A DNA stretch of 64,000 nt from Pisolithus tinctorius (taxonomy: Eukaryota; Basidiomycota; Agaricomycetes; Boletales; Pisolithaceae). Below the pieces are notes generated by a model. The model searched no databases. It was not told the DNA's origin and saw only the letters and a program-made list of their open reading frames with translations. Positions 35,644 through 47,870 of the stretch are shown here, in pieces (the first letter of the stretch is position 1; every line of letters begins with the position of its first letter). Location: NCBI GenBank assembly GCA_024663395.1, contig JANFAH010000026.1, positions 744,001 through 808,000 on the forward strand, in the 5' to 3' direction. A program made the position numbers and the translations under genes.

Positions 35644-36180
35644 GATGAATTTGACCTGGTAGACGCGTAGTCAATCTGTGGGCCAGTGGAACTGTGGAAC
35701 ACATAGTCACCACACACTCTTTGCTGATGCGAAATCATGCGAGATGGAAAGGAAAAGACATTCAGGTAAGGAACGACTGGGTAAGGAAAGACTGGGTTCA
35801 GGCCAAACATTGGTTAGTGGACGATTCATGATCTTGCACAAAGGGCTACACACCTGATTTGAAGCGAGTGAAGAAAAGAAGGCAAGGAAGAAGAGAAAAT
35901 GGAGGATGAAACGTTCACTACTGAGCTATTTATTTGGTCCCGGAAGAAGCCTACACACCTAATTCACACTAGCACCCTCGCTTCCTTCTAGCTTGCACAA
36001 TCCTATTGAGAAGGGTCAATTGAATGGAAATCTGGCATTCAGGGCAGAGGAAAAATGCGGCATGTCAACCAATAGAGTAGGACTGTCATTGTCATTGTGA
36101 GCAGAAGATATAATAAAAACAAAAAGTTGATGTCAAACCTACAGACAGCAGCTCAAGGGTGATATATTCTTTTGACAAAT
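35644..36180. promoter_or_regulatory. Upstream region of cargo gene 1
   Basis: ~540 bp upstream of the minus-strand start with more CpG than the surrounding transposons. It should include the cargo gene 1 promoter. No clear TATA box was identified. Confidence 0.35.
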
Positions 36181-37570
36181 AACCATGGTAGGTGTCAGTG
36201 AACAGTTGATAACAATACAGGTACCTTGGAATACGGATGAGATCACTACAAGAAATTAGGTTCGGGGAGCATTGACACTAAACCTTATTTTGGCATCTAT
36301 TTCATAACGTTCAAAAATTCAACAAAAAGGTTTAAACATACCTCCTTGGACAACAGTACCAGATGGAGTGGGTAAGGAATGAGACAAGTGCCAATGAACA
36401 GGATAATGTATACCTGGTAACTAGAGCAGGTATATTCTTAGATCCAACAAACAGAGACCACTACACATACCTGATGACAACAGTGAACAAAGTTGACAAC
36501 GATACAGGTACTTTGGACTACATACAGCACAGAGTTGGTGAGGAATGGAAGGAGATCATTACCAGAAACTTGGTTCTGGGAGCATTGACATCAAACTTTA
36601 TTTCTGCCGTGATTGACAGGTGCTAGCAAATGGGATGGGTACCTAGGGATTATGAGAGGCTGACCACATTTGTAAATCAATGTAAACAGACCACAAGACA
36701 TACCTGATAACAGCACTAACTGTAGATCAAGAGTATGTAGCGATATCCATAGCTCAGACTACGATAGCAGTTGGCCAGGTGAAGAATGAGGCGAGCACCA
36801 ACCAACAAGATGATTTATACCTAGATATTAGAGAGGGTGATTGGATTCGTAAATCTAACAAAAAGAGACTGACACATACCTGAGAGTGACAATAAGTCAG
36901 CCCAACACCTGATGACAATAGATGTACCTCCGACTGCAATACAACAAGGAGTGGGTGAGTGAGGAATGAGGTGAGCACTGATGGAGATAATTTATACCTA
37001 GATATTAAAGAACATGATCAGATTTGTAGGTCCAATGAAATGCAAAGGTAGGACATACCTCATAACAATGATAAGTGAGGATTGACAGTCAATAACTATA
37101 TATCTACCACAAACTACAATTCAACACAGAGTGGGTGGGTGCGGAATGAGGTGAGTGGTCGAGTGGAGATGAACGAGATAACTTATACCTAGATATTAAA
37201 GAGTGTGATCGGATTTGTAAGTCCAATGAAAAGCGACAGTAGCACATACCTTATAATAAGGATAGGTGGGGATCAACAGCCAATAACAATACACCTACTG
37301 CAGACTGCAATAGAGCACAGAGTGGGTGGGTGAGGGACGTGACAAGTATGGACAAATGAAATGATTTAAATCTCATACCTGATAACAAGAGTTGCAACAA
37401 GTACAGATTTGAACGAGATGATTGAAACCTCACACCTGATAACAATAATGAGTCAGGATCAACATCTGCTAACAATAGACATACCTCAGACAGCAATACT
37501 AAGCAGAGTGACAGTGACCCAGGAGAGAAACGAGATCAGCACTAATGAATGAACATAGGTGTTTAGAATC
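36181..37570 (-). repeat. Degenerate ~180-bp tandem array
   Basis: The phrase GAGTGGGTGAG(G)AATGAG recurs at ~36368, 36532, 36774, 36950, 37130, 37320 and 37500. Each unit also holds (A)CATACCT and a TTATACCTAGATATTA block. On the minus strand CATACCT reads AGGTATG, a fungal 5' splice consensus, so the array might be repeated exons of a minus-strand gene. A non-coding satellite is equally possible. Confidence 0.65.
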
Positions 37571-37619
37571 AGCTGGAAGGAATAGTGCTATAAAACATAC
37601 CTTTGTGAGCAGGAAGGAG

Positions 37620-38345
37620 AGGATCTGGGGTGAAGGGCAAGACGAACTCCTCGAGGTCTTGAACCCCACTAGCAGCGCAGTGGTGCTGGGGCAACCTCAG
37701 TGACACAAAGTCAACAGAGTACGAACTGCAGTGACACGAAGTCAGCTGCAGCTCTGAGTGAGCAGCACGGAGCCAGCTCAGGTTCAGCCAATGTGTCCAA
37801 ACTTGAAGCATAGAGGTGGCGAGTGGGAAGACGATGATGGGGAGGTGAGAGGATGACAGTCGTTTGTAACAAAGCGCGGAGCTGCTGGGCACTGTGCAGC
37901 TGGAACACAGTCCTGTGACTTAGGTATTTTTGCCCTGGGAATTCTCCAGGCTATCACATCAAACGTCACTATCAATATATGGACATAAGTGTAATAGGTA
38001 AATCCCTACAAACAAACAAATACTTGTGATTTTCTGACCTCAACTACTCTTCATCCTACCTACTACCCTTGCCTTCCTCACTTTGTCGCTCAGCGCCTCT
38101 GCCCTCAAGGTCTCAAGTCCCTCCCCACCACACGCGTCGTCTCCCATTGGGTTTGAGTTGGCTTCGTGCCGCTCATCTTGACCTGAAGTTGACTTTGTGT
38201 CACTTTAGGTCGCACTCTGTTGACTTTGCGTCACTGAGGTCGCCCCAGCACCACCACGCTGCTAGTGGGGTTCAAGACCTTGAGGAGTTCGTCTTGCCCT
38301 CTACCCCAGATCCTCTCCTGCTGTCGTCCTTCCATTACTTTCTGG
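37620..38345. repeat. Inverted duplication
   Basis: The segment 37620-37900, read on the minus strand, resembles 38050-38345 on the plus strand. Shared blocks are GTTGACTTTG, GCCCCAGCACCAC and GCTGCTAGTGGGGTTCAAGA. Both arms encode similar frames (ASGVQDLEEFVLP). The phrase TTGACTTTGTGTCAC is also repeated within the arms and recurs near 41415. The spacer holds an AT-richer ~150 bp. Confidence 0.75.
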
Positions 38346-38774
38346 TATAAGGTGCATGTTCTATACATGCTATTCACCCCGCCGTTCACCCCATCGTTCA
38401 CTTCGTCGTTCACCCTGCCGTTCACCCCACCATTCACTTTGTCGTTCACCCTGCCATTCTTCCTGGATCCTCTTTCACCACTGTCATGTTCTTATTTTCT
38501 TTCATAAAAGGTGCATGTCAATTACATGCCATTCACACTGTTGTTTACCAAACCCTTCGCCCCGGACCTTCTCCTACCACTGTCGTACTCTTATTTTCTT
38601 TTATAAAGGTGTGTGTTGTTTACATGCCATTTGCCCTGTCATTCACCCTGCCCTTTATCCCAGACCCTCTCCCACCACCAACATTCATTTGCTTTCTTTC
38701 ACAAAGGTGAGTATTTAATTACATGCCTTTCACCCTGTCACCAACTAATCTACACATGATCTGTCCGTTATTCC
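38346..38774 (+). repeat. Short tandem repeats upstream of cargo gene 2
   Basis: GTTCACC(C)YRCC units of ~12-15 bp at 38375-38460. They are followed by a ~110-bp unit repeated about three times (CTTTYATAAAGGTG ... ACATGCCATT ... CCTCTCCCACC). The tract probably covers the promoter or 5' UTR of cargo gene 2. Confidence 0.6.
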
Positions 38775-40928
38775 TTGCAGTTCAATTCCAGCACAAGCAA
38801 AAATGTCCTGGGGGACTGCACTTACATGCTTCAAAGCGTTCACCCAGCCCAGCGATGGTATGTTCCTCTACTTTTATGTTTTCCCAGAGCTTACTTACCA
38901 TCCACAGCTAAAATTACATCACTGGATGCACGAGTGGTCACGTGCAAGGACCACTGGGTGATCACGTCTCCCAATGCGGACTTCGTTCTGGAGCTGTACA
39001 TTTTCGAAGAAGTCGATCTTTGTCTGCGTGCCAACGGTCAGTTCGGCCTTGTCGATTGCTTCCAATGGCCTCAAACATATGAAAAAAACTACGAATATGC
39101 TGTTTGCATACCTCGAAAAAATATGGTCCCTACTCTCAATATTGCTTGGTTCACTCCGACATCCGCGGATTTTGTCCTTCCACTCGGCTCTGTGTATCCA
39201 GTGGGAACGCTTGAAGAGACAAAGGTCAAGGCCTTTGAAGAGCTACTTCAGCAACTGCGCAGCCGCTACCACCCCCTCCACAATCAACCTGTGGGTCGAG
39301 ACCTTATGACCCAACTAGTGTGGTCGGTTCAACATGAGGTTTTGCGCTTGCGGCATCACCCCCTTTTATTCCGAGACCTCATCATTTTTGTTGCCCAGCT
39401 TCAGCACAAGCTGCTTGACATTTACGCTTTGCTTGAATACATTGAGATCCTCTACCCACTTCTTTCGTCTCCCCGCCCAAAACCTGTACGTGCAAACCCC
39501 ACCTGGATGGGGTGCTTCACAAAGGACACTGCCACTTGCGAAGCACTGTATTTCGCTGGGGTGCCAGTCTGGCTCGTGCGTACCGAGGCGTACATCTCCC
39601 CTGATATGAATATCAAGGAGCCTGTGAGATTGACGTGCCCTGAAGACATAGTGAAAGCTATGTATTCCGAAAAGGGGGTAGCTAAGCCATTCCCATCGAT
39701 CTACCGTGGTGCTGGCAGTCTCCTGTGCCACATTCACACTCGCAGGGACTATGAGGGTACATTTGCGGAGCAACCAGAGCCCCTGCAAGAATCATTTGCC
39801 ACATCCTCGTCGAACCCATCTTCAAGCACTGGGAAGCAATCAATGAAAAAGCAGACAAGGGCTGCCAGGGAACAAGCGACTGCAGGCCCCTCCAGAGGTA
39901 TGTACCCTAATTTTCTTTCTGCTCGTTCCTGACCAACTTGTAGCTTCGCACCCCAAACAATCAGGTGGTGGGGACTCAGTGAGGTGGGAAGAGCCTGATC
40001 TCCCAGAAATTCCCAAGCCCCACAGTCTGTTTGCATTGGCTTGGAGGAAAGCTTCAAAGGATATGTCCAGAGTCAAGTCAGGCATTGTGGACCCTGGTTA
40101 TTGCTTTCCAAAGCCCACGCTGTTGGTCAATGTGACCACCCCTGAACGAAAGAAGACATACATGTTGAATTGGCTCTCTGCTTGCCTGGCTTGGATGAAT
40201 CGAGTTGACATTTGGTCTCCGCAGAAGAGCCCTTCCCCTCAGATGTGGAGGGACTTCCTCAATGGTACTGACACAGAGCGCTTGCCCTCTGGCACCCAGA
40301 GTGCATCCATGAAGTTGGCAGTTTGGGCGATTTTGGGGGACATCATTCAAGCAGCTCATGATGATCCTGTTCGTACATCAGAAGAGATTGAGTGGAGGGG
40401 AATGCAGGTTCGTATTTCATCCTATTTAGATCTGTTCTTCATACTTATCTTGCGCAGGTCCAGGCTTCGAGCCTTTCAGACCCACCCCTTCATTTCACAC
40501 GTTCCCTTCTATGGGAACTCTACGAACTCAACTTCCGCTATGAACTTCACGCACTTGATCAGGCCCTTGTCCCACAGCTTTGGCCCAATAGCCTAGATAA
40601 GTATACGCGCCAATCACTTCTTTGGTCTATCTTCCCTGGTGGATGTGGTCTTTCAAGTTGGTCGGCGCCTCTTCCTCAGGAGCTGTGTGATTTGGGGTTG
40701 ACTGCTAGTGAGATGGAGGTGGCATTGCCATATCTGAACAAGTTCTGTCAGTTGCTATCTGCATGGCCAGGAGTGCCCTTTCGTTTGAAGTCCCCAATCG
40801 AACTGGATGGCTCTGGCAACCAAGCAGCATATGAAGCCTTCATCTTGGCTTGTGAATTCTACATCCAAACTGCATTTGATTATCTTGGGCGTCAACCATC
40901 CCTCCCCCACATTTTTACCTTTGTCTGA
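38775..40928 (+). CDS. Cargo gene 2 of the giant element (three exons, unnamed Agaricomycete family)
   Basis: Exons 38775-39897, 39965-40407 and 40458-40928 join in frame (2,037 nt, 678 codons plus stop). Introns are GTATGT...ATCAG and GTTCGT...CGCAG. Motifs in order: SLDARVVTCKDHWVITSPNA (~res. 60), LVDCFQWPQTYEKNYEYAV, LPLGSVYPVGTLEETK, PVRANPTWMGCFTKD, GVPVWLVRTEAYI (~275), a Ser/Lys-rich linker, KSGIVDPGYCFPKPTLLV, LLWELYELNFRYELHALDQ (~545) and VFPGG-like IFPGGCGLSSW. This matches a multicopy Agaricomycete family of unknown function that I recall having a similar layout. No stops interrupt it, so it may be intact. The start could lie further upstream. Confidence 0.75.
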
Positions 40929-41508
40929 CATCCTCTGCTGCATATCCTTTTTTTTTCTGTCCAAATTTGTTTAGTACAAGTATGTACCATGTCGTAAAGC
41001 AGGCTGAATCAATTCGATGATTCGGAATGTTGCCTGTGACTGAACTTTAATCTCACACTTTGTGCTCACTGCCTTTTTTTTTGTTGATAGCAACGTGTTA
41101 TTCACTGACACTCCCACTGCCAGGCAAGGAATGTTCCCATCCCCCTTCACTGCTATTGACGCTTTATCTGCATCAAGATCTGCACCATTTAATTCTTTGA
41201 GACTCGTTCTGCTCGGTATGTGTGACATCTTGATGATGGGGTTCCTGCTCACTGTGATGTTGATAGCGACTTTTGTTTTTAACTGCTCAAGACTTGTGCT
41301 CTGGTAAGTAGGATCCTACTTGGCTGTATGTGGTGATCTGACAAATTTTCTGCGTAGTTTTTCCCTTCCAGAGGTTCATCATCTGGTCAAAATCCCCTTG
41401 GACTGACACCCCCTGCTGACTTTGTGTCATGCTTTCCACCACCTGTTGACTTCGAGTCCCAGGTGTACCGCCATTGGCTTTGCGTCGCAGTTTCCAGAAT
41501 GATCTGAG
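40929..41508. other. Spacer between cargo gene 2 and the transposase gene
   Basis: A small plus frame (41062-41307) has a hydrophobic stretch (ILMMGFLLTVMLIATFVF) but no other support. The TTGACTTTGTGTC phrase of the 37.6-38.3 kb repeats reappears at ~41415. The promoter of the transposase gene should lie here. Confidence 0.4.
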
Positions 41509-44500
41509 ATGGCTGTTCGCCGTCCAAAGCCTCAGAAGCATCGCAATGCTTCACCTTCTATGAGTAATTCTAATATTGTGAGTTTTCCCTGTCTTCAAGC
41601 CTCATGTTGTGCTCATCATTTCTCTACAGGCCTCCTCCGCTTCATCTGTCCAAGCTGGTCTGGTACCCAGTGTACTCACTGACCATCCTTCATCTTTGTC
41701 TGGTAATGAGCCATCGCTTTGTACTTCTGGCCCTTTGGTGTGTGCAATTTCATTATGGTATTCTTCATATCATCTTAGCTCCCCTACAGGTCCTATCGAT
41801 GTCATCTGCCTCAACCAACTGGCTGCCCGATGTAGCCACTCCATCATCAAACAACCAAGTGTCACTTGGTATACCTGCCCCTTCAGTATGTTCTGATCCT
41901 ATGTCTAAGAGGTTATACGTGTTTACTTTTAGGTAGAATATGACACAGTCATTGTTTGTCCCTCCTCCCCTAGCTCGTCAACACTGCCCTTTTGGTATGA
42001 AAGCGCTGTACCTCCCTGCACCTCCACCTGTCTTTGTACTTCCAGGCCACTGTGAGGAATCCGCATTCCCTGGATGTGTAAGCCCCTATCATTAACCGTT
42101 CCGTGACTACTGTTATGTCTGCTCCCCTCTCGCATTCACCATTGTTCATGCGCTACCTTCCCATGCCCTCGCTCCCTCTCGCGCAATGCTATACCCACAG
42201 CCACTGTGCTCTGGTTGTTGTTTTTCCTCGGACTCTTTCTCTTATCACGGCCTCTATTCCTTTAGTGCTTGTAGTATACCCTCAGCCTCTGTTTTGGCCT
42301 GTCTTCTGTGTACGCACTGTTGCATGGCTTTCCCTTACTGTACCCTGTCTTACTTAGGTTCTGGGTTTGTCCGGACTATAAAGCCCTGTACTTAGGTACA
42401 GAATGATACCTTTTGGCACTGGGAAGGTCACCACAAGTTTCCTTTACACTTTGTCTACACTGCACATCTCGCATTCTGCTGCGCACGAACTATGTATACC
42501 GCTTGTACCACTCGCATCGCCAGTACTATTCTGCGGACCATGCCACGCACGTCATGAACCACTACCGCTACAAAGCGCCAGGTCTTGCCTTCTAGACTCG
42601 ACAGTCCAGAATCCCTTGGGACGAGCAATTCGTTCCCTTCATTTTTTATTGTTGTTATCTAAGCCATCTAGCTCGTATTATACAGCTACTTGGACTTTTC
42701 CTACACTGCCAACGCCATGCTCAAGATACTGCTGCAATGCCACATCGCCCTCAGCACCAACCTGTTGATGTCTTCAATGCTGTGAATGAGCTCGAACTCA
42801 GTGAGGTTGGCTTGCCTTCATGTCCAAGTGGTTCACAGAAGCACGAGAACCAATGGTGACAGTGGTCACAAGATATCATTCCAGCACTTCTCAAGCCCTA
42901 CATGTGCTATCTCGAGGCATCCCAATCCCTCCGCATGGTGGTAGACCCCCCAGTCATCCATCGATGTTGCACTTGCACAGTGTATCAACTCACTGTTTGC
43001 TGTCTCTTCTTTGACCGTATGTGACCCTTTTGTTGTTTGCTCTTATGATGCTTATGTATACCCAGGTTTGGAGGACGTTGGGATAAGCTACTGTGCATGC
43101 ACCCCAGCTCCTATATGCCTCATGGGCCATGGGTTATTTGCATCATCTCCTGTGGTACCTACTCTGGCAGTTGACCTTCATGTACTGGAGTTTGTAAAGA
43201 AGCTCTTTGTCTGGCTAACCCCAAACACAACTGCATGGTGTGAAGCACTTGAAAGCTTCCTGGATGGTCAAGGGTATAGACTACCATTCAAGGTATGTAC
43301 TTTTCCAAACACCATCACTGGATCTCTGCCTTTGTCTTCACATCCACCCTGTATGCTACTTCTTGTATTGGTATATCATCATGGTTTGAATGTACATGTA
43401 CCCACACAAATATCTCTGGTGTAATGATGGGTGCTTATTCAAATAATCAGGACAATCTCCGGCAGCGTTTCAGTAATGCTTATCATTGGTATACTGTATT
43501 GACAATATATGTGGAGGACCATATTTCTGCTATGGTCCAGTCCTTTCGCCCAAACTCCATGCCACAGCAAGATAGCCCCTGGCCAAGTGACTACCTATGT
43601 GCTTGCTGTCCTCTTTGCTTTGGGGGAGGTGACTTACAGAGCTCTAACCCTCCTCAGGATGAGTGAGTCAATGACAAGCTCATTGTTGCTGACTAGATGA
43701 CTGAGACCCAATAGCTTTGACTGCATTGTCTGCTTAGATGCATGTTTCACTCAGAAGAGAACCAACAAATCTGCCACTGATGACCCTCCCAATCCCACCA
43801 GCACTGTATTCATCCCTGAGTCAGAGGTGAAGGCCATGGAGGTTTTCATTGAGAAACAGAGATCCCTCCCAACCAGTCAACATCATTCTCAGACTCAAAA
43901 CCAGCAGGACAGGTTGGAGGATGGAATGAGGGTGCCAGTCTCTGTGTTGGATGGATGTGGAGATTCTTTCCATGCAGCAGATGAGAAGAGGCAAAAGGCC
44001 AGCACACAATTTTTTGCAGATACAGGGCTTATGGCTTTGTTGTGTTGTCATGATCATGTCCTCTGGTTGGTTAATATGACATCAGCAGGTGAAAAGCAGC
44101 ACTATGCCCTAGCACTGGTGAAACATCTCTTTGACCATCTCCCTGCCAAGATGACTGTTGGCCTCTTATATGACATTGGTTGTCAATTGGAGCGTAGCTG
44201 TCAAAAGTGGAAACTCCTTGATGATGGGATACTCTCCAGGTTGAAGTTTGGTATATCTGTCTTCCATGCTTATGGTCATCAATGGCCATGCCAATTGGTA
44301 TATCACCCACGTAAATGTGTAGGCTTTGGCTTGTCAGATGGTGAGGGGTGTGAGCGACTATGGAGTGCCCTAAAAATGCTTATTCCAATTCTTCGAGTTT
44401 CTGGGGTAAGCATTGACTCTTCTTCAAATATAATTCCAGTGCTCATTTTACCCTTAGTATCATCAGAGATTATTTGTCCTTGACAATCAAATTCGACACT

Positions 44501-46009
44501 TGGACAAGAAGTCTTTTGATGCATTTGGCCAGTGGCTGAGCAGGAAATGGTCCCTCTGCAAAAGTAGGAAATTGGTGGCTTTGGAGGCTCTTCATGCTCT
44601 GCATGTTGACATGCAGACTCTACAGCATGAGTGGGCTGCACAAGTACATGCACAAACTCAACTTCTACCTCATTAGTCTGTTCCCTTTGTGTGTGTGTGA
44701 TCATATGACTCACCAACCTGTAGGTCAGTCAAAGAACAAGGGTTCTGAACAGTTGGCACATGTTCTTGCCCTGGAGAAAACAGTTGAGGACTATCAGTGC
44801 CGTGTGGATCAGTTAGAGAAGGATCTTGTTGATGATTGTGTCAATGACATTGTTGACTACAATCTACAACTTGCTGCAGCAAAAGGGTCACTGTCAAAGG
44901 CAGCCCAGGCCCTCAAGAAGAAAAAGGCTTCATTGGGACTTTCTGCCCAAACTGACCTTCATCTGCTGAGGAACAACAAGTGGCTCCAAACACAAACAAA
45001 TGCACAAGCACTTAAGGTTTGGATAAGGGAACGACTTTGTCAGCGCAAGTTTGAGTTCCAGCAACTACAATGGTCATATGGGACCTCTTCCAGTAGTGAG
45101 CAATTTTTTATTTCTGGCTGCTATGTTCAATAACATCATGTAGAAAACCATTTACAGTCACATGTGGAGTCATCCATAAAACAATGAGAGCCTACCATCC
45201 TGAAACTTGTCACCACATACAATAATCTCTGTGGTGAACTGCAGAGTATGATATGACTGTGTAAGGCACCACCTGGTGCCATCCCTCCCAATCCCATACC
45301 TTCTAAAGGTATCTTTCAGCTGGATGTTGATAGTGATATTTGGCAGGATGGTCTTGAGGAGCTTAGTGCTAGCACCCCATGTTGGCTTGCTGATGAGAGT
45401 GTGCACAAGGGAATCAGGCTGATGTTGGAAGTTGATCGCTGTAATGAAGAAGAAAGAAGGTTGTCAAGAGAGCGGTCTATCATGCAGGAATGGTTTTCCA
45501 TGGAGTGGCTGAGTGTAAAGTCTGCTCTGGAAAATGTGGCAGGTGAGTGCAAATACCATGTTTATGTCCCATCTCATAGGGAGTTAGATGAATATTACAA
45601 GTATCACCTGCATGCCTACAGGGATTCCATTGTTGCAGTATATGTCAAATGGGAGGCCAAGGTTCGACATATGCCATATGCATGGGCTGCATCTAGGCCA
45701 TGGGGACCTACAGCAGAAGACATCAGGGATTGCCTTGCTGCCACACATAATCTGGGTGGAACCCATGCTTCAGAGGATCTAACAGCACCAGTATTAGAAG
45801 AGAACAACTCTGATGAAGGGGATGTAATGTCAGAAGGAAATGATGAGCTGTTGATGGCCATTGAAGAGATGGAACTGGAAGAGGAATGTCCCACTGAGCA
45901 AGCAAATGAAGGGGAATTTACAGAGGATGAGGATTGGTTGGAGGACATTGGAACTGGTTATTTGCCCTCATCACCATTGCAGGTGCCATCAAAAAGGTGT
46001 AGATACTAG
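41509..46009 (+). pseudogene. KDZ transposase with CxC1-type cysteine cluster
   Basis: Start MAVRRPKPQKHRNASPS. The N-terminal exons are split by a solo LTR (42051-42705). The cysteine region (HRCCTCTVYQLTVCCLFFD, then ISYCACTPAP) joins across an intron at 43017-43065. Then come GLFASSPVVPTLAVDL, CPLCFG, CIVCLDACFTQKR, LDGCGDSFHAADEKR (~43950), GLLYDIGCQLERS and FHAYGHQWPCQLVYHPR with GFGLSDGEGCERLWS, the conserved KDZ catalytic blocks. Introns 43293-43450, 43663-43714 and 44406-44457 join in frame. A coiled region and an acidic tail end at 46009. TGA codons at 42857, 45185 and 45254 lie in frame. The enzyme would excise and insert the element, but this copy looks dead. Confidence 0.9.
42051..42705 (+). 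mobile_element. Solo LTR of the Gypsy-A family inside the transposase gene
   Basis: It begins TGTGAGGAATCC and ends TTTTCCTACA, aligned along its length with 22399-23087. Coding sequence on both sides (PFGMKALYLPAPPP before, HAQDTAAMPHRPQ after) belongs to the transposase. The flanks share only GCCA (GCCAC / GCCAAC), so no perfect duplication is seen. Confidence 0.8.
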
Positions 46010-46194
46010 ATGCATACCTAAGCTTCATCAATAAATAGTTTGTGCCCAGAGAAAAGATATGTATGAGTGATCTACATTCAATGTTACCCTAAGGAACTCT
46101 GTTTTATGGTGACCTGCAATGCCTTTGACCTCCTGCTGGGTCAAGCATTATGATTGATTAAACTAACAAGAGAATGCACATAGTGCATTGGAAA

Positions 46195-46795
46195 ATGCTC
46201 AGCATTGCTGGGAAAATCCCCAGAGTGGGTGGGAGAATCCCCAGCATTGCCTGGAGATTCCCCAGGTCAGAACTTGGAGAATCCCCAGTATAGCTTGGAG
46301 AATCCTCAGAGTGGGTGGGAGAATGCCCAGAGCAGGTTGGAGAATCCCCAAGACAGAACTTGGATAATCCCCAGTATACCATGGAGACTCCCCAGAGTGG
46401 GTGGGAGAGTCCCCAGAGCAGGTTGAAGAATCCCAAGCATTGCCTGGAGAATCCCCAGCAGTGCTTGGGGAATCCCCAGGTCATAGCTTGGAGAATCCCC
46501 AGAGTCAGTTGGAGAATCCCCAGCATTGCCTGGAGAATCCCCAGAGTGGGTGGAAGAATCCCCAGGACATATCCTGGAGAATCCCCAGAGTGGGTTGGAG
46601 AATCCCCAGCATTGCCTGGAGAATCCACAGAGTGGGTGGGAAAATCCCCAGCATTGCCTGGAGAATCCCCAGCAGTGCTTGGAGAATCCCCAGAGTGGGT
46701 TGCAGAATCCCCAGCAGTGCTTGGGGAATCCCCAGGACATAGCTTAGAGAATCCCCAGAGTTGGTGGGAAAATCCCCAGCATTGCTAGGAGAGCC
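46195..46795. repeat. 21-bp tandem array (right), roughly 28 units
   Basis: Same unit as the left arm in reverse orientation (TGGAGAATCCCC core). It is about half the length of the left array. Confidence 0.93.
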
Positions 46796-47244
46796 CCTAG
46801 AGACAGGAGTTGTCTGGGAAATTCCAAGCATTGCCTGGAGGATCTGCTGCATACCCTGTGGATCCCCAGAGTGGGTGGGAAAATTCCAATGACACCTGGA
46901 CAATCTTTGACTTGTATGCAATGGCCAGGACTGGAGATCACTGAAGGCTTGGGAAGCATGGTGAAAGTATATGTCTGCTGTGCCTGGGCAATCACCATCA
47001 CCAAGTATATTCTACTCCCTCCATCAGATGTCACCAGTCTTTCCTCAGTGGTCTATGGCCATACTTTTTCATATATTCATATTGTATATAGTGCTCAAAT
47101 CAGATTCCATGGAAATAGGTACTTGGCATGATACACACTCCTGTCAGCAACATGGAGACTCCAAATCATTTTGATTGATCCTTCATGCTGTGATGGTGGT
47201 CTATTTGAACTGGAGGTTCCCATGATCATCTTGGAATAGGTCTG

Positions 47245-47870
47245 TTTGGGCTGGATGCCCTGGGAACAGGTCCATTCAGGCTGGGGAAACTCCCAGGATG
47301 CACTGGGAACAGGTCTATTTAGGCTGTAGAATCCCCCAGGATGCCCAGGGAACAGGTCCATTTAGGCTGGGGAATCCCCCAGGATGCCCAGAGAACAGGT
47401 CCATTTAGGCTGGAGAATCCCCCAGGATGTACAGGGAACAGGTCCATTTAGGCTGGGGAATCCCCCAGGATGCACTGGGAACAGGTCTATTAGGCTGGAG
47501 ATTCCCCCAGGATGCCCAGGGAACAGGTCCATTTAGGCTGGGGAATCCCCCAGGATGCCCAGAGAACAGGTCCATTTAGGCTGGGGAATCCCCCAGGATG
47601 CACTGGGAACAGGTCTATTTAGGCTGGAGATTCCCCCAGGATGCCCAGGGAACAGGTCCATTTAGGCTGGAGATTCCCCCAGGATGCCCAGAGAACAGGT
47701 CCATTTAGGCTGGGGAATCCCCCAGGATGTCCAGGGAACAGGTCCATTTAGGCTGGAGAATCCCCCAGGATGCACTGGGAACAGGTCCATTTAGGCTGGG
47801 GAATCCCCCAGGATGCACTGGGAACAGGCCCATTTAGGCTGGAGAATCCCCCAGGATACCCAGGAAATAG
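47245..47870. repeat. 43-bp tandem array (right), ~14 units
   Basis: Reverse orientation of the left 43-bp array: CAGGTCCATTTAGGCTGG followed by GGAATCCCCCAGGATG. Confidence 0.9.

Noticed and set aside
47095..47361. 88-codon frame mirrored at 30098-30364
   Set aside because: It is a shadow of the unique segment of the inverted repeat. There is no independent support and it overlaps the 43-bp array.
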